64,000 bases of DNA, from the NCBI RefSeq assembly GCF_947503795.1, contig NZ_CANNEZ010000001.1, positions 2,037,001 to 2,101,000 on the forward strand, written 5' to 3'. Under the pieces are notes generated by a model that did no database searches, was not told the origin of the DNA, and worked only from the letters and a program-made list of their open reading frames with translations. The translations under genes and the position numbers were made by a program. Below, piece by piece: positions 43,244-52,090 of this stretch. The DNA is from an uncultured Jannaschia sp. Lineage in GTDB: Bacteria; Pseudomonadota; Alphaproteobacteria; Rhodobacterales; Rhodobacteraceae. Within the stretch, counting starts at the first letter, position 1; every line of letters begins with the position of its first letter.

Positions 43244-43269
43244 ACGGGGCGCCGTTTCGGACGCCCCGT
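43244..43269 (-). terminator. Intrinsic terminator of carD
   Basis: An 8-bp stem ACGGGGCG/CGCCCCGT around ten bases. On the minus strand it is followed by TTTC and lies 21 bases past the carD stop. It also sits 24 bases after the convergent zincin stop, so it may work for both. Confidence 0.75.
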
Positions 43270-43290
43270 CAGTCGTTCGGTGTCGCCGGA

Positions 43291-43803
43291 TCAGGCGGCG
43301 GCGGAGGGCCGCGCGGACAGGATCTCGTCCACGGCCTTGAGGGCGCCGTCCTCGTCCATGTCGTTCACGGCGGCCAGCTCGCGCGTCAGGCGGTCGAGCG
43401 CGGCCTCGTAGAGCTGGCGCTCGGAATAGGACTGCTCGCGCTGCTCGTCGTTGCGGTGCAGGTCGCGGACCACTTCGGCGATGGCGATGAGATCGCCGGA
43501 ATTGATCTTGGCCTCGTATTCCTGCGCGCGGCGGGACCACATGGCGCGCTTGACGCGGGCCTTGCCCTTGAGCGTCGTCATCGCCTTGGTCACCACGTCG
43601 GGCGGCGAGAGCGAGCGCATGCCGACATCGGTCGCCTTGTTGGTCGGCACCCTCAGCATCATCTTGTCCTTGGCGAACGAGATCACGAAGAGCTCCAGCT
43701 CGAAGCCGGCGACCTCCTGCTTCTCGATCGACACGATCTGGCCGACGCCGTGCGCGGGATAGACGACGAAATCGTTGGGGCGGAATTCGGACTTCTTGGC
43801 CAT
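43291..43803 (-). CDS. CarD-family transcriptional regulator
   Basis: A 170-residue CarD/CdnL-type protein that binds the RNA polymerase beta subunit through an N-terminal Tudor-like domain (FVVYPAHGVGQIVSIE, about 12-27) and stabilises open complexes with a basic helical C-terminal domain. In alphaproteobacteria such proteins promote rRNA and housekeeping transcription. ATG 43803 has AAAGGA at a good distance; the ATG two codons upstream is too close. It has its own terminator and 259 bases of upstream region. Confidence 0.92.
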   Translation of the reverse strand: MAKKSEFRPNDFVVYPAHGVGQIVSIEKQEVAGFELELFVISFAKDKMMLRVPTNKATDVGMRSLSPPDVVTKAMTTLKGKARVKRAMWSRRAQEYEAKINSGDLIAIAEVVRDLHRNDEQREQSYSERQLYEAALDRLTRELAAVNDMDEDGALKAVDEILSARPSAAA

Positions 43804-44062
43804 GGGCATCCTTTCGGTTGTCTTCGGCATGTCCCGCGGCGTTCGGCCGGTCGCGCATCGCGACAAGAAGACCGGCCTCCGGGTCGCCCCGGGGGTCGAT
43901 GCGTTCGTTCTGACATGTCGACCGGGTCGGCAGACGAACCCGAAGTTGGTGGTGGCGCGCGGTGCCGGAGAGGCTCCGCTATCCCCAGGATCATACCACA
44001 AAAATGGACGCCCCGAAAGTGTCACCGACACTGACCCAATCGGGCGCATTCGGGACGTAGCG

Positions 44063-44398
44063 TCAGCCGCCTTCGCCGGGCGCTTCGGAAAAGAGGTCCA
44101 TCTTGCCCTCTTTGCCGTCCATCTCCTCGGCGTCGGGGAGCGGGTCCTTCTTGGTGATGATGACCGGCCAGGCCTCGGAGTACTTGCGGTTGAATTCGAC
44201 CCATTTTTCCATCTCCGGCTCGGTGTCCGGGCGGATGGCGTCGGCGGGGCATTCCGGCTCGCAGACGCCGCAATCGATGCACTCGTCGGGATGGATGACC
44301 AGCATGTTCTCGCCTTCGTAGAAGCAATCCACGGGGCAGACCTCGACGCAATCGGTGTATTTGCAGGCGATGCAGGCGTCGGTGACGACATAGGTCAT
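44063..44398 (-). CDS. fdxA: 7Fe ferredoxin FdxA
   Basis: A low-potential electron carrier with a 3Fe-4S and a 4Fe-4S cluster. The 111-residue protein has the seven-iron pattern C9, C17, C21, C25 and C40, C43, C46, C50, with C12 close to C9. A longer C-terminal tail with [17 protein letters not shown] is typical of the Rhodobacterales/Azotobacter type. It is in the conserved series carD-fdxA-S4 protein-helicase, reading in the same direction. Confidence 0.95.
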   Translation of the reverse strand: MTYVVTDACIACKYTDCVEVCPVDCFYEGENMLVIHPDECIDCGVCEPECPADAIRPDTEPEMEKWVEFNRKYSEAWPVIITKKDPLPDAEEMDGKEGKMDLFSEAPGEGG

Positions 44399-44480
44399 GC
44401 GGGTTGTCCTTTCCGGTCCGCAGGCGGTCTAGCGGCGGGGCCGAACGGGTTCAACCGATGATACACAATCGTGAGCGGCG

Positions 44481-44837
44481 TCAGTCCTCGGGGCCGGCGC
44501 GTTCGGCGTCGAGGCGGCGACGATCGCGCCCCGTGGGGCGAGGTCCGACGCGGGGCACGGGCGGCGGCGTATGGTCCAGATAGAGCGCCTGCGCTTCGGC
44601 GGCGGGGCCCCGCCGGGTGCCCAGCGCGGCGATCTCGACGACGCGGATGCGGTTGCCTTGCGGAAAGGTCAGCGAATCGCCCGGAGCGATACCGTGACTG
44701 GCCTTGGTGACGCGCTCGCCATTCACCCGGACGCGACCCTCTCCGACCGTGCGCGCGGCGAGGCTGCGGGTCTTGAAGAACCGCGCCTGCCAAAGCCACT
44801 TGTCGATCCGAAGCCGCGCCCCGGGCGCGTCGCTCAC
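44481..44837 (-). CDS. hslR: S4-domain RNA-binding protein, Hsp15 family
   Basis: A 118-residue protein with an S4 domain at the N-terminus (LRIDKWLWQARFFKTRSLAARTVGEGRVRVNG, about 9-40) and a basic C-terminus. Hsp15 in E. coli binds stalled 50S subunits carrying nascent chains and helps recycle them. The GTG start overlaps the helicase stop (GTGA), so it is translated with the helicase, which also points to a joint RNA role. Confidence 0.88.
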   Translation of the reverse strand: MSDAPGARLRIDKWLWQARFFKTRSLAARTVGEGRVRVNGERVTKASHGIAPGDSLTFPQGNRIRVVEIAALGTRRGPAAEAQALYLDHTPPPVPRVGPRPTGRDRRRLDAERAGPED

Positions 44838-47737
44838 TTGTCCTTCAGGGCCGCCAGCGCGGCGAACGGGTTGTCGGGGTCGATCGCCTTCTCGCGCTTG
44901 GGCCGCGATTCGAAGGTCTTCGGCCCGGCATCGCGCGCCTTCGGCCCGCCACCCTGACGGGGGCCGCCCTTGCCCTTCGGCTTCCCCTTGCCACGCGGCC
45001 GCTCGCCCTGACCCTCGCGGCGCGGGCCGCGGGAATGGCGCGGCTTGGGCGCCCAGGTGAAGGTGTAGAACGTTTCGACCTCGGCGACGTCCGCGCCCGG
45101 CGCGGGATCTTCGGACGCGGCATCGGTGGCGTCCGATGCTTCGGCCGTCTCCGGCAAGGCGTCCCCAGCAGGCGGGGCATCCGCGGCGGTCGCCGGTTCC
45201 ACCTCTTTCGCGACCATCGTCTCGGTCACCGTCTCATCGGCCGGCACCGGGCTTTCGCCGCCCATCGACGCGGGCGGCGCGGTGACCTCACCCTCGGGGG
45301 GCTGAGCCGCCTCGGGGACGGAATCGGTCGGCGTGGCGACGGTCGCGGGCTTGGCGGGCGACGCCTTCGCGCGCTCGCCCTTTTCGGCGGCGTATCCGAG
45401 CCCGCCCATCAGGTCGGCGAATTGCTCCAGCGTCATGCCCGTGATCGAGAGCATGTCGGCGGTCGCCTCGAACCCGCCCCGGCTGTCCATCGGACGGATC
45501 ATGTCGGCCAGACGTTCCAGCATGTCGATGCGGATCGCGCGCTGCCCGGCCAGCCGGTAGCCGGCCATCGCGTAGTAGCCATCAGGTGCGTCCGCCGCGG
45601 CGGGCACGGTCACGAGGCCCGGCGGCGGCGCCTCAGGGAACTCCTGCAGGCCTTTCGACAGCGACCAGAGCACGAGGCGCAGGCGCGTCGGCGCGGGCTT
45701 CAGGAGAAGCTGCTGGAAGATGGTGAACTGACCGAAGCGCACGCCGTGCTTGCGAAGCTGGCCGCGCGCATCCTGGTCGAGCGCCTTGACGTCCTGTGCA
45801 ACCTGCATGCGCGGCAGGATGCCGAAGCCTTCCATCATCTGGAAGGCAAAGCCCCGCGCGAGGCCGGTGACCGCCTCGTCGCGCGACATGGCCAGAAGCG
45901 GCTCGAACGCGGCGGCGATCTTGCGGTCGATGAAGTGCTGCAGGCGGCGCGTGACCTTCTGGATCACCTCCGGACCCGCCTCTTCGTCGACGAAGGCCTC
46001 GACGCCTGGCTTCAGCGCCTCGGGCCCGACGACGAGCTTGCCGACGGCTTGGTCGCCCCACATGAGGCCGCCCTGCTCGGTGAAGTCCATCTCGGTGTCG
46101 GGCGCGTTGTAGAACCGGTCGGCGCGCAGATGAAATTCGGGGCGCAGCGCCTGCGTCGCGGCCTGGCGCACGGTCTTCGCCTCGTCGGGCGTGGTCGTCC
46201 CGGTCTGGTGGAAGCGGAAGCCCTCGATCCGGCCGAGCGTCTCGCCCTCGACCGTCACCTGTCCCTTGTCGTCGATCTCGGCCAACAGGCCCTCCTTCAT
46301 CTTCAGCCGCCGGAGCAGCACGCTGGTGCGCCTGTCGACGAACCGCTGGGTCAACGCCATGTGCAGGGCATCCGACAGGCGGTCTTCTACCTTGCGCGTC
46401 TCGCCGCGCCAATGGGCCTCGTCGTCGACCCAGTCCTTGCGCTGCGCGACATACGTCCAGGTGCGGATATAGGCCAGCCGTTTGGACAGGGCGTCGATAT
46501 CGCCCTGGGTGCGGTCGATGCGCTTGATCTGGCGCGCGAACCAGTCCCCGGGGACGCGACCCTTGGTGCGCAGGAAGTCGAAGATCCGCGCCAGGAGGTT
46601 GGTATGCTCGCCATGGCTGATGCCCTGAAAGTCGGGGATACGGCACACATCCCAGAGAAGGCGGACGTCGCGCGCGTCGCGGATTTGGCCCGCGACACCT
46701 TCGAGCGCGTTGAGCGTCTTGAGCGATTGCAGGTCGTCCGCCTCGCGGCCCTTGGTCAGGAGCGTGTCGCCCGACGGCGCCTCGAGCGAGGCGATCAGCG
46801 CCTCGGGCGAACCGAATTCCAGCGCCGAGGACCGCCAAGCCAGCCGGTCGATAGATTTGAAGCGGTGTTCCTCGATGGCCTCGACCAGACCGGTCTCCAG
46901 CGGCGCGGCTTCGCCTGTCACGCCGAAGGTGCCCGGCTCGGTATAGCGTCCCGCCCGACCCGCGATCTGCGCCAGCTCGTGCGGCATCAGGGGCCGGATG
47001 CGCCGGCCGTCGAACTTGGAGGTGGCCGAGAAGGCGACATGCTTGATGTCGAGGTTGAGGCCCATGCCGATCGCGTCCGTCGCCACGAGGTAGTCGACAT
47101 CGCCGTTCTGGTACATCTCGACCTGGGCGTTGCGCGTGCGGGGGCTGAGCGCGCCCATCACGACAGCCGCACCCCCCTTCTGGCGGCGCAGAAGCTCGGC
47201 GATGGCGTAGCAATTCTCGACCGAGAAGCCGACGATGGCGGTGCGGCCGGGCATCCGGCTGATCTTCTTCGAGCCTGTATAGGTCAGCTCGGAAAAGCGT
47301 TCGCGGCGCGCGAACTGGGCCTTGGGGATCAGATGCTGGATCGCGGGGCGCATCGTCTCGGAGCCCATGAACAGCGTCTCGTGCAGCCCCCGCATGTGCA
47401 GCAGGCGGTCGGTGAAGACATGCCCCCGCTCGGGGTCGGCGCAGAGCTGAATCTCGTCGACCGCGGCGAAATCTGTTCCGAGGCCCGTGGGCATCGCCTC
47501 GACCGTGCAGACCCAGTAGGCGGCGCGCGGCCCGACGATCCGCTCCTCGCCGGTGACGAGCGCGCAGACGGAAGGGCCGCGGATCGCGACGATGCGGTCA
47601 TAGACCTCGCGCGCCAGCAGGCGCAGCGGCAGGCCGATGACCCCCGTCCGGTGCGCCAGCATCCGCTCGATGGCGTAATGCGTCTTGCCCGTGTTCGTCG
47701 GCCCGAGGACCGCCGTGACCCGTCCGCCATCCGTCAT
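44834..47737 (-). CDS. SUV3-like DEAD/H helicase with disordered basic C-terminus
   Basis: A 967-residue RNA/DNA helicase-related protein. The core (about 1-480) has Walker A GPTNTGKT (12-19), motif II DEIQLC, motif V ATDAIGMGLNLD and motif VI QIAGRAGRY, typical of SUV3-type enzymes. A central alphaproteobacterial region (about 480-780) follows. The last 185 residues are low-complexity: Ala/Pro/Glu-rich, then FTWAPKPRHSRGPRREGQ and Gly/Lys runs (GKGKPKGKGG), likely an RNA-binding tail. ATG 47737 gives the helicase start. It is coupled to the S4 protein. Confidence 0.88.
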   Translation of the reverse strand: MTDGGRVTAVLGPTNTGKTHYAIERMLAHRTGVIGLPLRLLAREVYDRIVAIRGPSVCALVTGEERIVGPRAAYWVCTVEAMPTGLGTDFAAVDEIQLCADPERGHVFTDRLLHMRGLHETLFMGSETMRPAIQHLIPKAQFARRERFSELTYTGSKKISRMPGRTAIVGFSVENCYAIAELLRRQKGGAAVVMGALSPRTRNAQVEMYQNGDVDYLVATDAIGMGLNLDIKHVAFSATSKFDGRRIRPLMPHELAQIAGRAGRYTEPGTFGVTGEAAPLETGLVEAIEEHRFKSIDRLAWRSSALEFGSPEALIASLEAPSGDTLLTKGREADDLQSLKTLNALEGVAGQIRDARDVRLLWDVCRIPDFQGISHGEHTNLLARIFDFLRTKGRVPGDWFARQIKRIDRTQGDIDALSKRLAYIRTWTYVAQRKDWVDDEAHWRGETRKVEDRLSDALHMALTQRFVDRRTSVLLRRLKMKEGLLAEIDDKGQVTVEGETLGRIEGFRFHQTGTTTPDEAKTVRQAATQALRPEFHLRADRFYNAPDTEMDFTEQGGLMWGDQAVGKLVVGPEALKPGVEAFVDEEAGPEVIQKVTRRLQHFIDRKIAAAFEPLLAMSRDEAVTGLARGFAFQMMEGFGILPRMQVAQDVKALDQDARGQLRKHGVRFGQFTIFQQLLLKPAPTRLRLVLWSLSKGLQEFPEAPPPGLVTVPAAADAPDGYYAMAGYRLAGQRAIRIDMLERLADMIRPMDSRGGFEATADMLSITGMTLEQFADLMGGLGYAAEKGERAKASPAKPATVATPTDSVPEAAQPPEGEVTAPPASMGGESPVPADETVTETMVAKEVEPATAADAPPAGDALPETAEASDATDAASEDPAPGADVAEVETFYTFTWAPKPRHSRGPRREGQGERPRGKGKPKGKGGPRQGGGPKARDAGPKTFESRPKREKAIDPDNPFAALAALKDK

Positions 47738-47741
47738 GAAG

Positions 47742-48317
47742 TCAGAGCGTCCGTCCGCCGGTCTGCTGCTCCAGCCGCTCGACTGCGGCGTTGACGTTCG
47801 CTTCGGCGGGATGGACCTCCTGCGCGGCGCGCAGCGCGTTGAGCGCACCCGCCTCGTCGCCAAGCTGTTCCAGCATGATCCCGAGCCCCGCCAGCGCCCC
47901 GAAATGACGGGGCTCGAGGATCAGCACCTGTTCGATATCCGAGATCGCGGGCCCGTAGCGCTCCATCATGAAGAAGGCGGTGGCCCGCTGGTTCCATCCT
48001 TCGGCGAAGTCAGGCGCATGGTCGGTCAGCGCGGTCAGATGCGCGATGGCGCGGGGGTAATCCTCGGCCGCCATCGCCCGGAGGCCCCGCTGCAGCAGAA
48101 GGTCGATCGTGGCGCTGCCCGAATGGGTCCAGCGCTCCTGGATTTCGCGGGCCAGCCGTGCGGCCTCGGCGGCATCATGCTCGGGCGTCAACGTCGAGAG
48201 CCGGTTCAGAAGCTGATCGACATCGCCGTCGAGTACCTGCGCCGCAACGGGCGCGGACGTGGCGTAACACGCGACGGCGACGCAGAGGGCCTTGAGCGTG
48301 ACGCGCGCGTCCATCAT
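47742..48317 (-). CDS. Periplasmic tetratricopeptide-repeat protein
   Basis: A 191-residue protein with a signal peptide (residues 7-26, ending in APVAA^QV) and TPR units (about 75-175: GLRAMAAEDYPRAIAHLTALTDHAPDFAEGWNQRA, then FGALAGLGIMLEQLGDEAGALNALR). It is a protein-binding scaffold of unknown partner, placed just upstream of the helicase gene. The double ATG (48312-48317) leaves the start uncertain by one codon. It is divergent from the SCP2 gene. Confidence 0.82.
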   Translation of the reverse strand: MMDARVTLKALCVAVACYATSAPVAAQVLDGDVDQLLNRLSTLTPEHDAAEAARLAREIQERWTHSGSATIDLLLQRGLRAMAAEDYPRAIAHLTALTDHAPDFAEGWNQRATAFFMMERYGPAISDIEQVLILEPRHFGALAGLGIMLEQLGDEAGALNALRAAQEVHPAEANVNAAVERLEQQTGGRTL

Positions 48318-48359
48318 CCTAGTTTCCGATCCACCCTTATCCGTCATCCAGAGGACATC

Positions 48360-48641
48360 ATGAGCGACATCATCAACGAAGCCGTCACCCAGCTCTCGGC
48401 AAAGATCGGTACCTTCGACGGCTCCGTCAAGTTCGTGATCCCCGGCGAGGGGTCGATCATGGTCGATCAGGCCGGCGTGCGCGAGGGCGACGAAGACGCC
48501 GAATGCACCATGACCGCCGATGCGGAGACCTTCAAAGGCATCCTCGATGGCGACGTCAACGCGACCGCCGCCTTCATGTCGGGCAAGCTGTCGGTCGATG
48601 GCGACATGGGCACGGCGATGAAGCTCGGCGCGCAGCTCTAG
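48360..48641 (+). CDS. SCP2 sterol-binding domain protein
   Basis: A 93-residue single-domain SCP2 protein (INEAVTQLSAKIGTFDGSVKFVI, ECTMTADAETFKGILDGDVNATAAFMSGKLSVDGDMGTAMKL), which binds acyl chains or other lipids in a hydrophobic tunnel. AGAGGA lies just before the ATG at 48360. It is followed five bases later by a lysophospholipase-like gene, suggesting a small lipid-handling operon. Confidence 0.92.
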   Translation: MSDIINEAVTQLSAKIGTFDGSVKFVIPGEGSIMVDQAGVREGDEDAECTMTADAETFKGILDGDVNATAAFMSGKLSVDGDMGTAMKLGAQL

Positions 48642-48645
48642 CCCG

Positions 48646-49572
48646 GTGTCCGACGCCCCCTATTTCGCGGACGTGGCCATAGGGCCGCGTCCGTCGCGCT
48701 GCGTCTGGACCCGGACCTCGGACGACGTGACGCTGCGGGCGGCGACATGGGATACGGGGCCGCGCGGAACGGTGATGCTGTTCCAGGGGCGGACCGAATA
48801 TATCGAAAAGTACTCCGATGCCGCGGCGCAGCTCGGGCAGCACGGCTTTGCCTGTGCGGCGATCGACTGGCGCGGCCAGGGCCTGTCGCCCCGCCCCGCC
48901 CGCGACCGGCGGCTGGGCCATGTCGGAGGGTTCGACGAGTACCAGCGGGACGTCGACGCCCTGCTGGAGGTTGCGCGCGATGCCGACCTGCCGCGTCCGT
49001 GGCACGTGCTGGGCCATTCGATGGGCGGCGCAATCGCGCTCCGGGCCTGCATGCGGCAATCGGTCTTCCGGCGCGCCGTGTTCTCGGCGCCGATGTGGGG
49101 CCTGACCCTGCGTCCGCACGAACGCGTGATGGGATGGGGTGTCTCGGGCCTGGCCTCGATGCTGGGCCTCGGCGAGCGCAACACGCCCGGATCGGGCAAG
49201 TCGGCCGATCCGGCGGGTCAGCCCTTCGAGGACAATCTCCTGACCACCGATCCCGAAATGTTCGCCTGGATGAAGCGGCAGATCGCGGAGCATCCCGACC
49301 TGGCGCTGGGCGGCCCGTCGCTGTCATGGCTCTGGGCGGCGCTGCGCGAGATGCACGCGATGGCGCGGATGGCGGCGCCCGATCTGCCCGCGCTGACGCT
49401 GCTGGGCACCGATGAGCGGATCGTGGATTCGGACGCGGTCCATGTTCGCATGAACGGCTGGGACGGGGGCACGCTCGAGATCGTCGAGGGCGCGCGCCAC
49501 GAGGTTCTGATGGAAGGCGCGGACCGGCGGACGGCGCTCTACGATCGGATCGCCGCGCATCTGGCCGGCTGA
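48646..49572 (+). CDS. Alpha/beta hydrolase, lysophospholipase L2-like
   Basis: A 308-residue serine hydrolase with the nucleophile elbow GHSMGG (about 124-129), the oxyanion region LFQGRTEYIEKY near the N-terminus, an acid residue in LGTDERIVD and the catalytic histidine in GARHEVLME. The fold and blocks match the PldB/monoacylglycerol lipase group (Hydrolase_4). It starts at a GTG five bases after the SCP2 gene. It ends 114 bases before the paired palindromes at 49686. Confidence 0.88.
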   Translation: MSDAPYFADVAIGPRPSRCVWTRTSDDVTLRAATWDTGPRGTVMLFQGRTEYIEKYSDAAAQLGQHGFACAAIDWRGQGLSPRPARDRRLGHVGGFDEYQRDVDALLEVARDADLPRPWHVLGHSMGGAIALRACMRQSVFRRAVFSAPMWGLTLRPHERVMGWGVSGLASMLGLGERNTPGSGKSADPAGQPFEDNLLTTDPEMFAWMKRQIAEHPDLALGGPSLSWLWAALREMHAMARMAAPDLPALTLLGTDERIVDSDAVHVRMNGWDGGTLEIVEGARHEVLMEGADRRTALYDRIAAHLAG

Positions 49573-50062
49573 CGGGCGTCAACGAATCCTCAACACCCGG
49601 TTGGTATCGGAACAGGAGTCCCGAGGGTACGGCGGGGCGGTGAGATCGACGTCCCCGCGGGCGGCGGGCGATCCGGCGACTCTATCCATTCTTCGTACGA
49701 AGAATGGTGAAGATTGTTCGTACGAACAATCTCAGGAAGAACGTCCGAGCGCCGTAAATCTGGGAGATCTACGCAGGCATTCGACGTCGTGGATCAGGCG
49801 ACTGACGTCGACTTCAAAAGTGATCAGACACAGGCGACGTCCGGCGGAGATCAGACACCCGATCACTGCGTGACCTTGGAAGCCATTGTCGGACGCCGAT
49901 CGGCCACCGGCATCGGCGCGACCTTCGATAGGGGGACACATCGAACCCATCGGTCCGGCACCGCAGCGGACGAAGCGCGCCGCTCAGCATAGTCCGCGTG
50001 ACCCGCCTGATGGGTCGCTAGCTGATCGACTGGAACAGATCCCAAACGTCAGATGAGGCCGC
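49573..50062. other. 490-base convergent intergenic region
   Basis: Between the stops of the lysophospholipase (plus) and lolD (minus). It holds the paired 22-bp palindromes (49686-49732) and a 10-base direct repeat GATCAGACAC at 49822 and 49849 (27-base period). Several ORFs of 60-90 codons exist here, but none has a plausible ribosome-binding site, composition or family; I treat the region as non-coding. I saw no tRNA. Confidence 0.55.
49686..49732. repeat. Composite element: two 22-bp perfect palindromes, copy A
   Basis: Palindrome 1 (49686-49707) has half CCATTCTTCGT plus its reverse complement; three bases later palindrome 2 (49711-49732) has half AGATTGTTCGT plus its reverse complement. 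Both share the core TTCGTACGAA and are much more AT-rich than the surroundings. An element with an identical second palindrome and a variant of the first is present in opposite order at 62193-62239. It is a candidate small dispersed repeat. Confidence 0.9.
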
Positions 50063-50737
50063 CTAGACCAACCGTCCCGCCTCCAACCGCAGCACGCGGT
50101 CCATCCGCGCGGCCAGCTCGAGATTATGCGTCGCGATCAGCGCGGCCATCCCAGTCTCGCGGACCAGCGCCATCAGCGCATCGAATACGGTATCCGACGT
50201 GCCGGGGTCGAGATTGCCGGTGGGCTCGTCGGCCAGCAGAAGCTCCGGCGCGTTGGCCAGCGCGCGGCAGAAGGCGACCCGCTGCTGCTCGCCTCCTGAC
50301 ATCTCGGCGGGGCGATGATCGGCGCGGTGACTCAGGCCCACCCGGCCCAGAAGATCGTCCGCTCGGGCCCGCGCGGCCGCCGGGGCAGCACCGTCGGCGA
50401 GCTGTGGCAGGACGACATTCTCGGCGGCCGTGAACTCCGGCAGGAGATGATGGAACTGGTAGATGAAGCCGATCCGCCGCCGCCGCGCGCGCGTCCGGGC
50501 CCGATCGCCCTGCCCCGTCAGGTCGTCGCCACCCAGCGTGACCCGGCCCGCATCGGGCGTGTCGAGCAACCCCGCGATATGCAGGAGCGTCGACTTGCCG
50601 GCACCCGAGGGCGCCACGAGCGCCGCGACCTCGCCCGACGCGATCGCCAGATCGACGCCGTTGAGCACCCGGATCTCGTTCGGACGGCCGAGGTGATATC
50701 CCTTGGCGATCCCCTCCAGCCGCAATGTCTCACTCAT
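50063..50737 (-). CDS. lolD: Lipoprotein-releasing ABC transporter ATPase LolD
   Basis: Powers release of outer-membrane lipoproteins from the inner membrane to LolA. The 224-residue protein has Walker [10 protein letters not shown] (42-50; the first glycine is replaced by alanine, which the loose P-loop pattern allows), a Q-loop in [19 protein letters not shown] (LolD-typical), the signature [15 protein letters not shown] and Walker [13 protein letters not shown]. It overlaps the permease gene by eight bases. Confidence 0.95.
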   Translation of the reverse strand: MSETLRLEGIAKGYHLGRPNEIRVLNGVDLAIASGEVAALVAPSGAGKSTLLHIAGLLDTPDAGRVTLGGDDLTGQGDRARTRARRRRIGFIYQFHHLLPEFTAAENVVLPQLADGAAPAAARARADDLLGRVGLSHRADHRPAEMSGGEQQRVAFCRALANAPELLLADEPTGNLDPGTSDTVFDALMALVRETGMAALIATHNLELAARMDRVLRLEAGRLV

Positions 50738-51998
50738 AGCGGAGCGCCTCGACCGGGTTCATCCGCGCCGCGCGCCGCGCCGGGAAGATGGTGACCACAA
50801 AGGACAGCGTCAGCGACAGGGCCACCGCCGTCAGCACGTCGCCCAATTCCAATCGCGCCGGCAGCGCCGAGATATAGCGCACCGACGGGTCCCAGACACC
50901 GCCCCCGGCCAGCGCGTTCACCGCGTTGAAGATCGGGTCGATATAGATCGCGAAAAGGCAGCCCAGCACCACGCCAATCACCGTTCCGAACACGCCGATG
51001 GACGCGCCGCAGATGAAGAAGACCCGCAGGATCGTCCCCTGGGTCAGGCCCATCGTCCGCAGGATGCCGATGTCGCGGCCCTTGTTCTTGACCAGCATCA
51101 CGAGCCCCGACGTGATGTTGAGCGTCGCGATCAGCACGAGGATCGAAAGGATGACGAACATGATGTTGTCCTCCATCTGGAGGGCCCTCAGGAACGCGCC
51201 CGACGCGTTCTGCCACGTCCAGAGATAGGTCCCCTCACCCCCCGCCGCGATCAGGTCGGTGGCGAAGTCGTCCACCGTCTCGGGGTCGGCGACGGCGACC
51301 TGCACCGCGTCCGCCACGCCCGCCCGGTTGAAATAGATCTGGGCCTCGTCGAAGGGCATGTAGACACGGGTCGAGTCGATATCGAAGCGCCCGACCTGGA
51401 AGACGAAGGTCACCGGGTAGGCCTTGACGCGCGGGCTGGTCCCGAAGGCGGTCCGCACCCCGTCGGGCGAGATCAGGCGGATCGTGTCGCCTGCGCCCAC
51501 GCCAAGGCTGCGCGCCACGCCCGAACCGATGGCGATCCCCTCGTCGAAGGCATCGATCGAGCCTTGGCTCTCCTCGGGGTCGGCGATGCGGGGGATCCGC
51601 CCGAGATCCTCGGCCCGGATGCCCACCACCTGCACGCCCGCGTTGCGGCCCGTTGCACTGGCCATCACCTGCCCCTCGATGACCGGAGCGGCGCGCAGCA
51701 CGCCGGGGATCGCGGCCACACGCTCGGCCACGGCGTCGAACTCGGCAATGGTGCGCGTCGGCTGACCGTTGGGCAGGACCTCTCCGTAGTTGAGGACCTG
51801 GACATGGGGGTTGGCGCCGATGATCGTGTCGACGAATTCGAACCGGAAGCCCGACCGCACGGCGAGCGTGGCGATCAGCGCGAAGACGGCCAGCGCGATC
51901 CCGATCAGCGAGATCCACGTCATGACGCTGATCCCGCCCTCGGACCGGCGCGCGCGCAGGTAGCGCCAGGCGATCATCCACTCAAAACGTCTGAACAT
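50730..51998 (-). CDS. Lipoprotein-releasing ABC transporter permease LolC/LolE
   Basis: A 422-residue FtsX/MacB-type permease: N-terminal membrane helix after [14 protein letters not shown], a large periplasmic domain (about 50-265) and three C-terminal helices ending in [18 protein letters not shown]. As in most non-enteric bacteria, a single permease gene is present beside lolD, so it probably works as a homodimer (LolF-like) rather than as LolC plus LolE. GGAGG precedes ATG 51998. Confidence 0.92.
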   Translation of the reverse strand: MFRRFEWMIAWRYLRARRSEGGISVMTWISLIGIALAVFALIATLAVRSGFRFEFVDTIIGANPHVQVLNYGEVLPNGQPTRTIAEFDAVAERVAAIPGVLRAAPVIEGQVMASATGRNAGVQVVGIRAEDLGRIPRIADPEESQGSIDAFDEGIAIGSGVARSLGVGAGDTIRLISPDGVRTAFGTSPRVKAYPVTFVFQVGRFDIDSTRVYMPFDEAQIYFNRAGVADAVQVAVADPETVDDFATDLIAAGGEGTYLWTWQNASGAFLRALQMEDNIMFVILSILVLIATLNITSGLVMLVKNKGRDIGILRTMGLTQGTILRVFFICGASIGVFGTVIGVVLGCLFAIYIDPIFNAVNALAGGGVWDPSVRYISALPARLELGDVLTAVALSLTLSFVVTIFPARRAARMNPVEALRYE

Positions 51999-52090
51999 GG
52001 GGCCTCCGCGCCGGTTGGGGCCTAGGTGCGGGGGATGGACGGCGGGGTCAAGGTGGCGCCGCGCCATCGGCCTCCGCCGATCGGCACGGG

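Noticed and set aside
49711-49732. Palindrome GTTC-GTAC-GAAC considered as a LexA or FNR site
   Set aside because: Alphaproteobacterial LexA sites are direct GTTC-N7-GTTC repeats and FNR sites are TTGAT-N4-ATCAA. The spacing and orientation here do not fit, and the site is at gene ends, not promoters.
49601-49992. ORFs of 60-90 codons in the gap between the lysophospholipase and lolD
   Set aside because: No ribosome-binding sites, composition unlike neighbours, and they read straight through the palindrome pair. Treated as non-coding.
50063-50737. Apparent Walker A change in LolD (first Gly to Ala)
   Set aside because: The P-loop pattern allows A or G at this position and all other motifs are intact, so the protein should be active.
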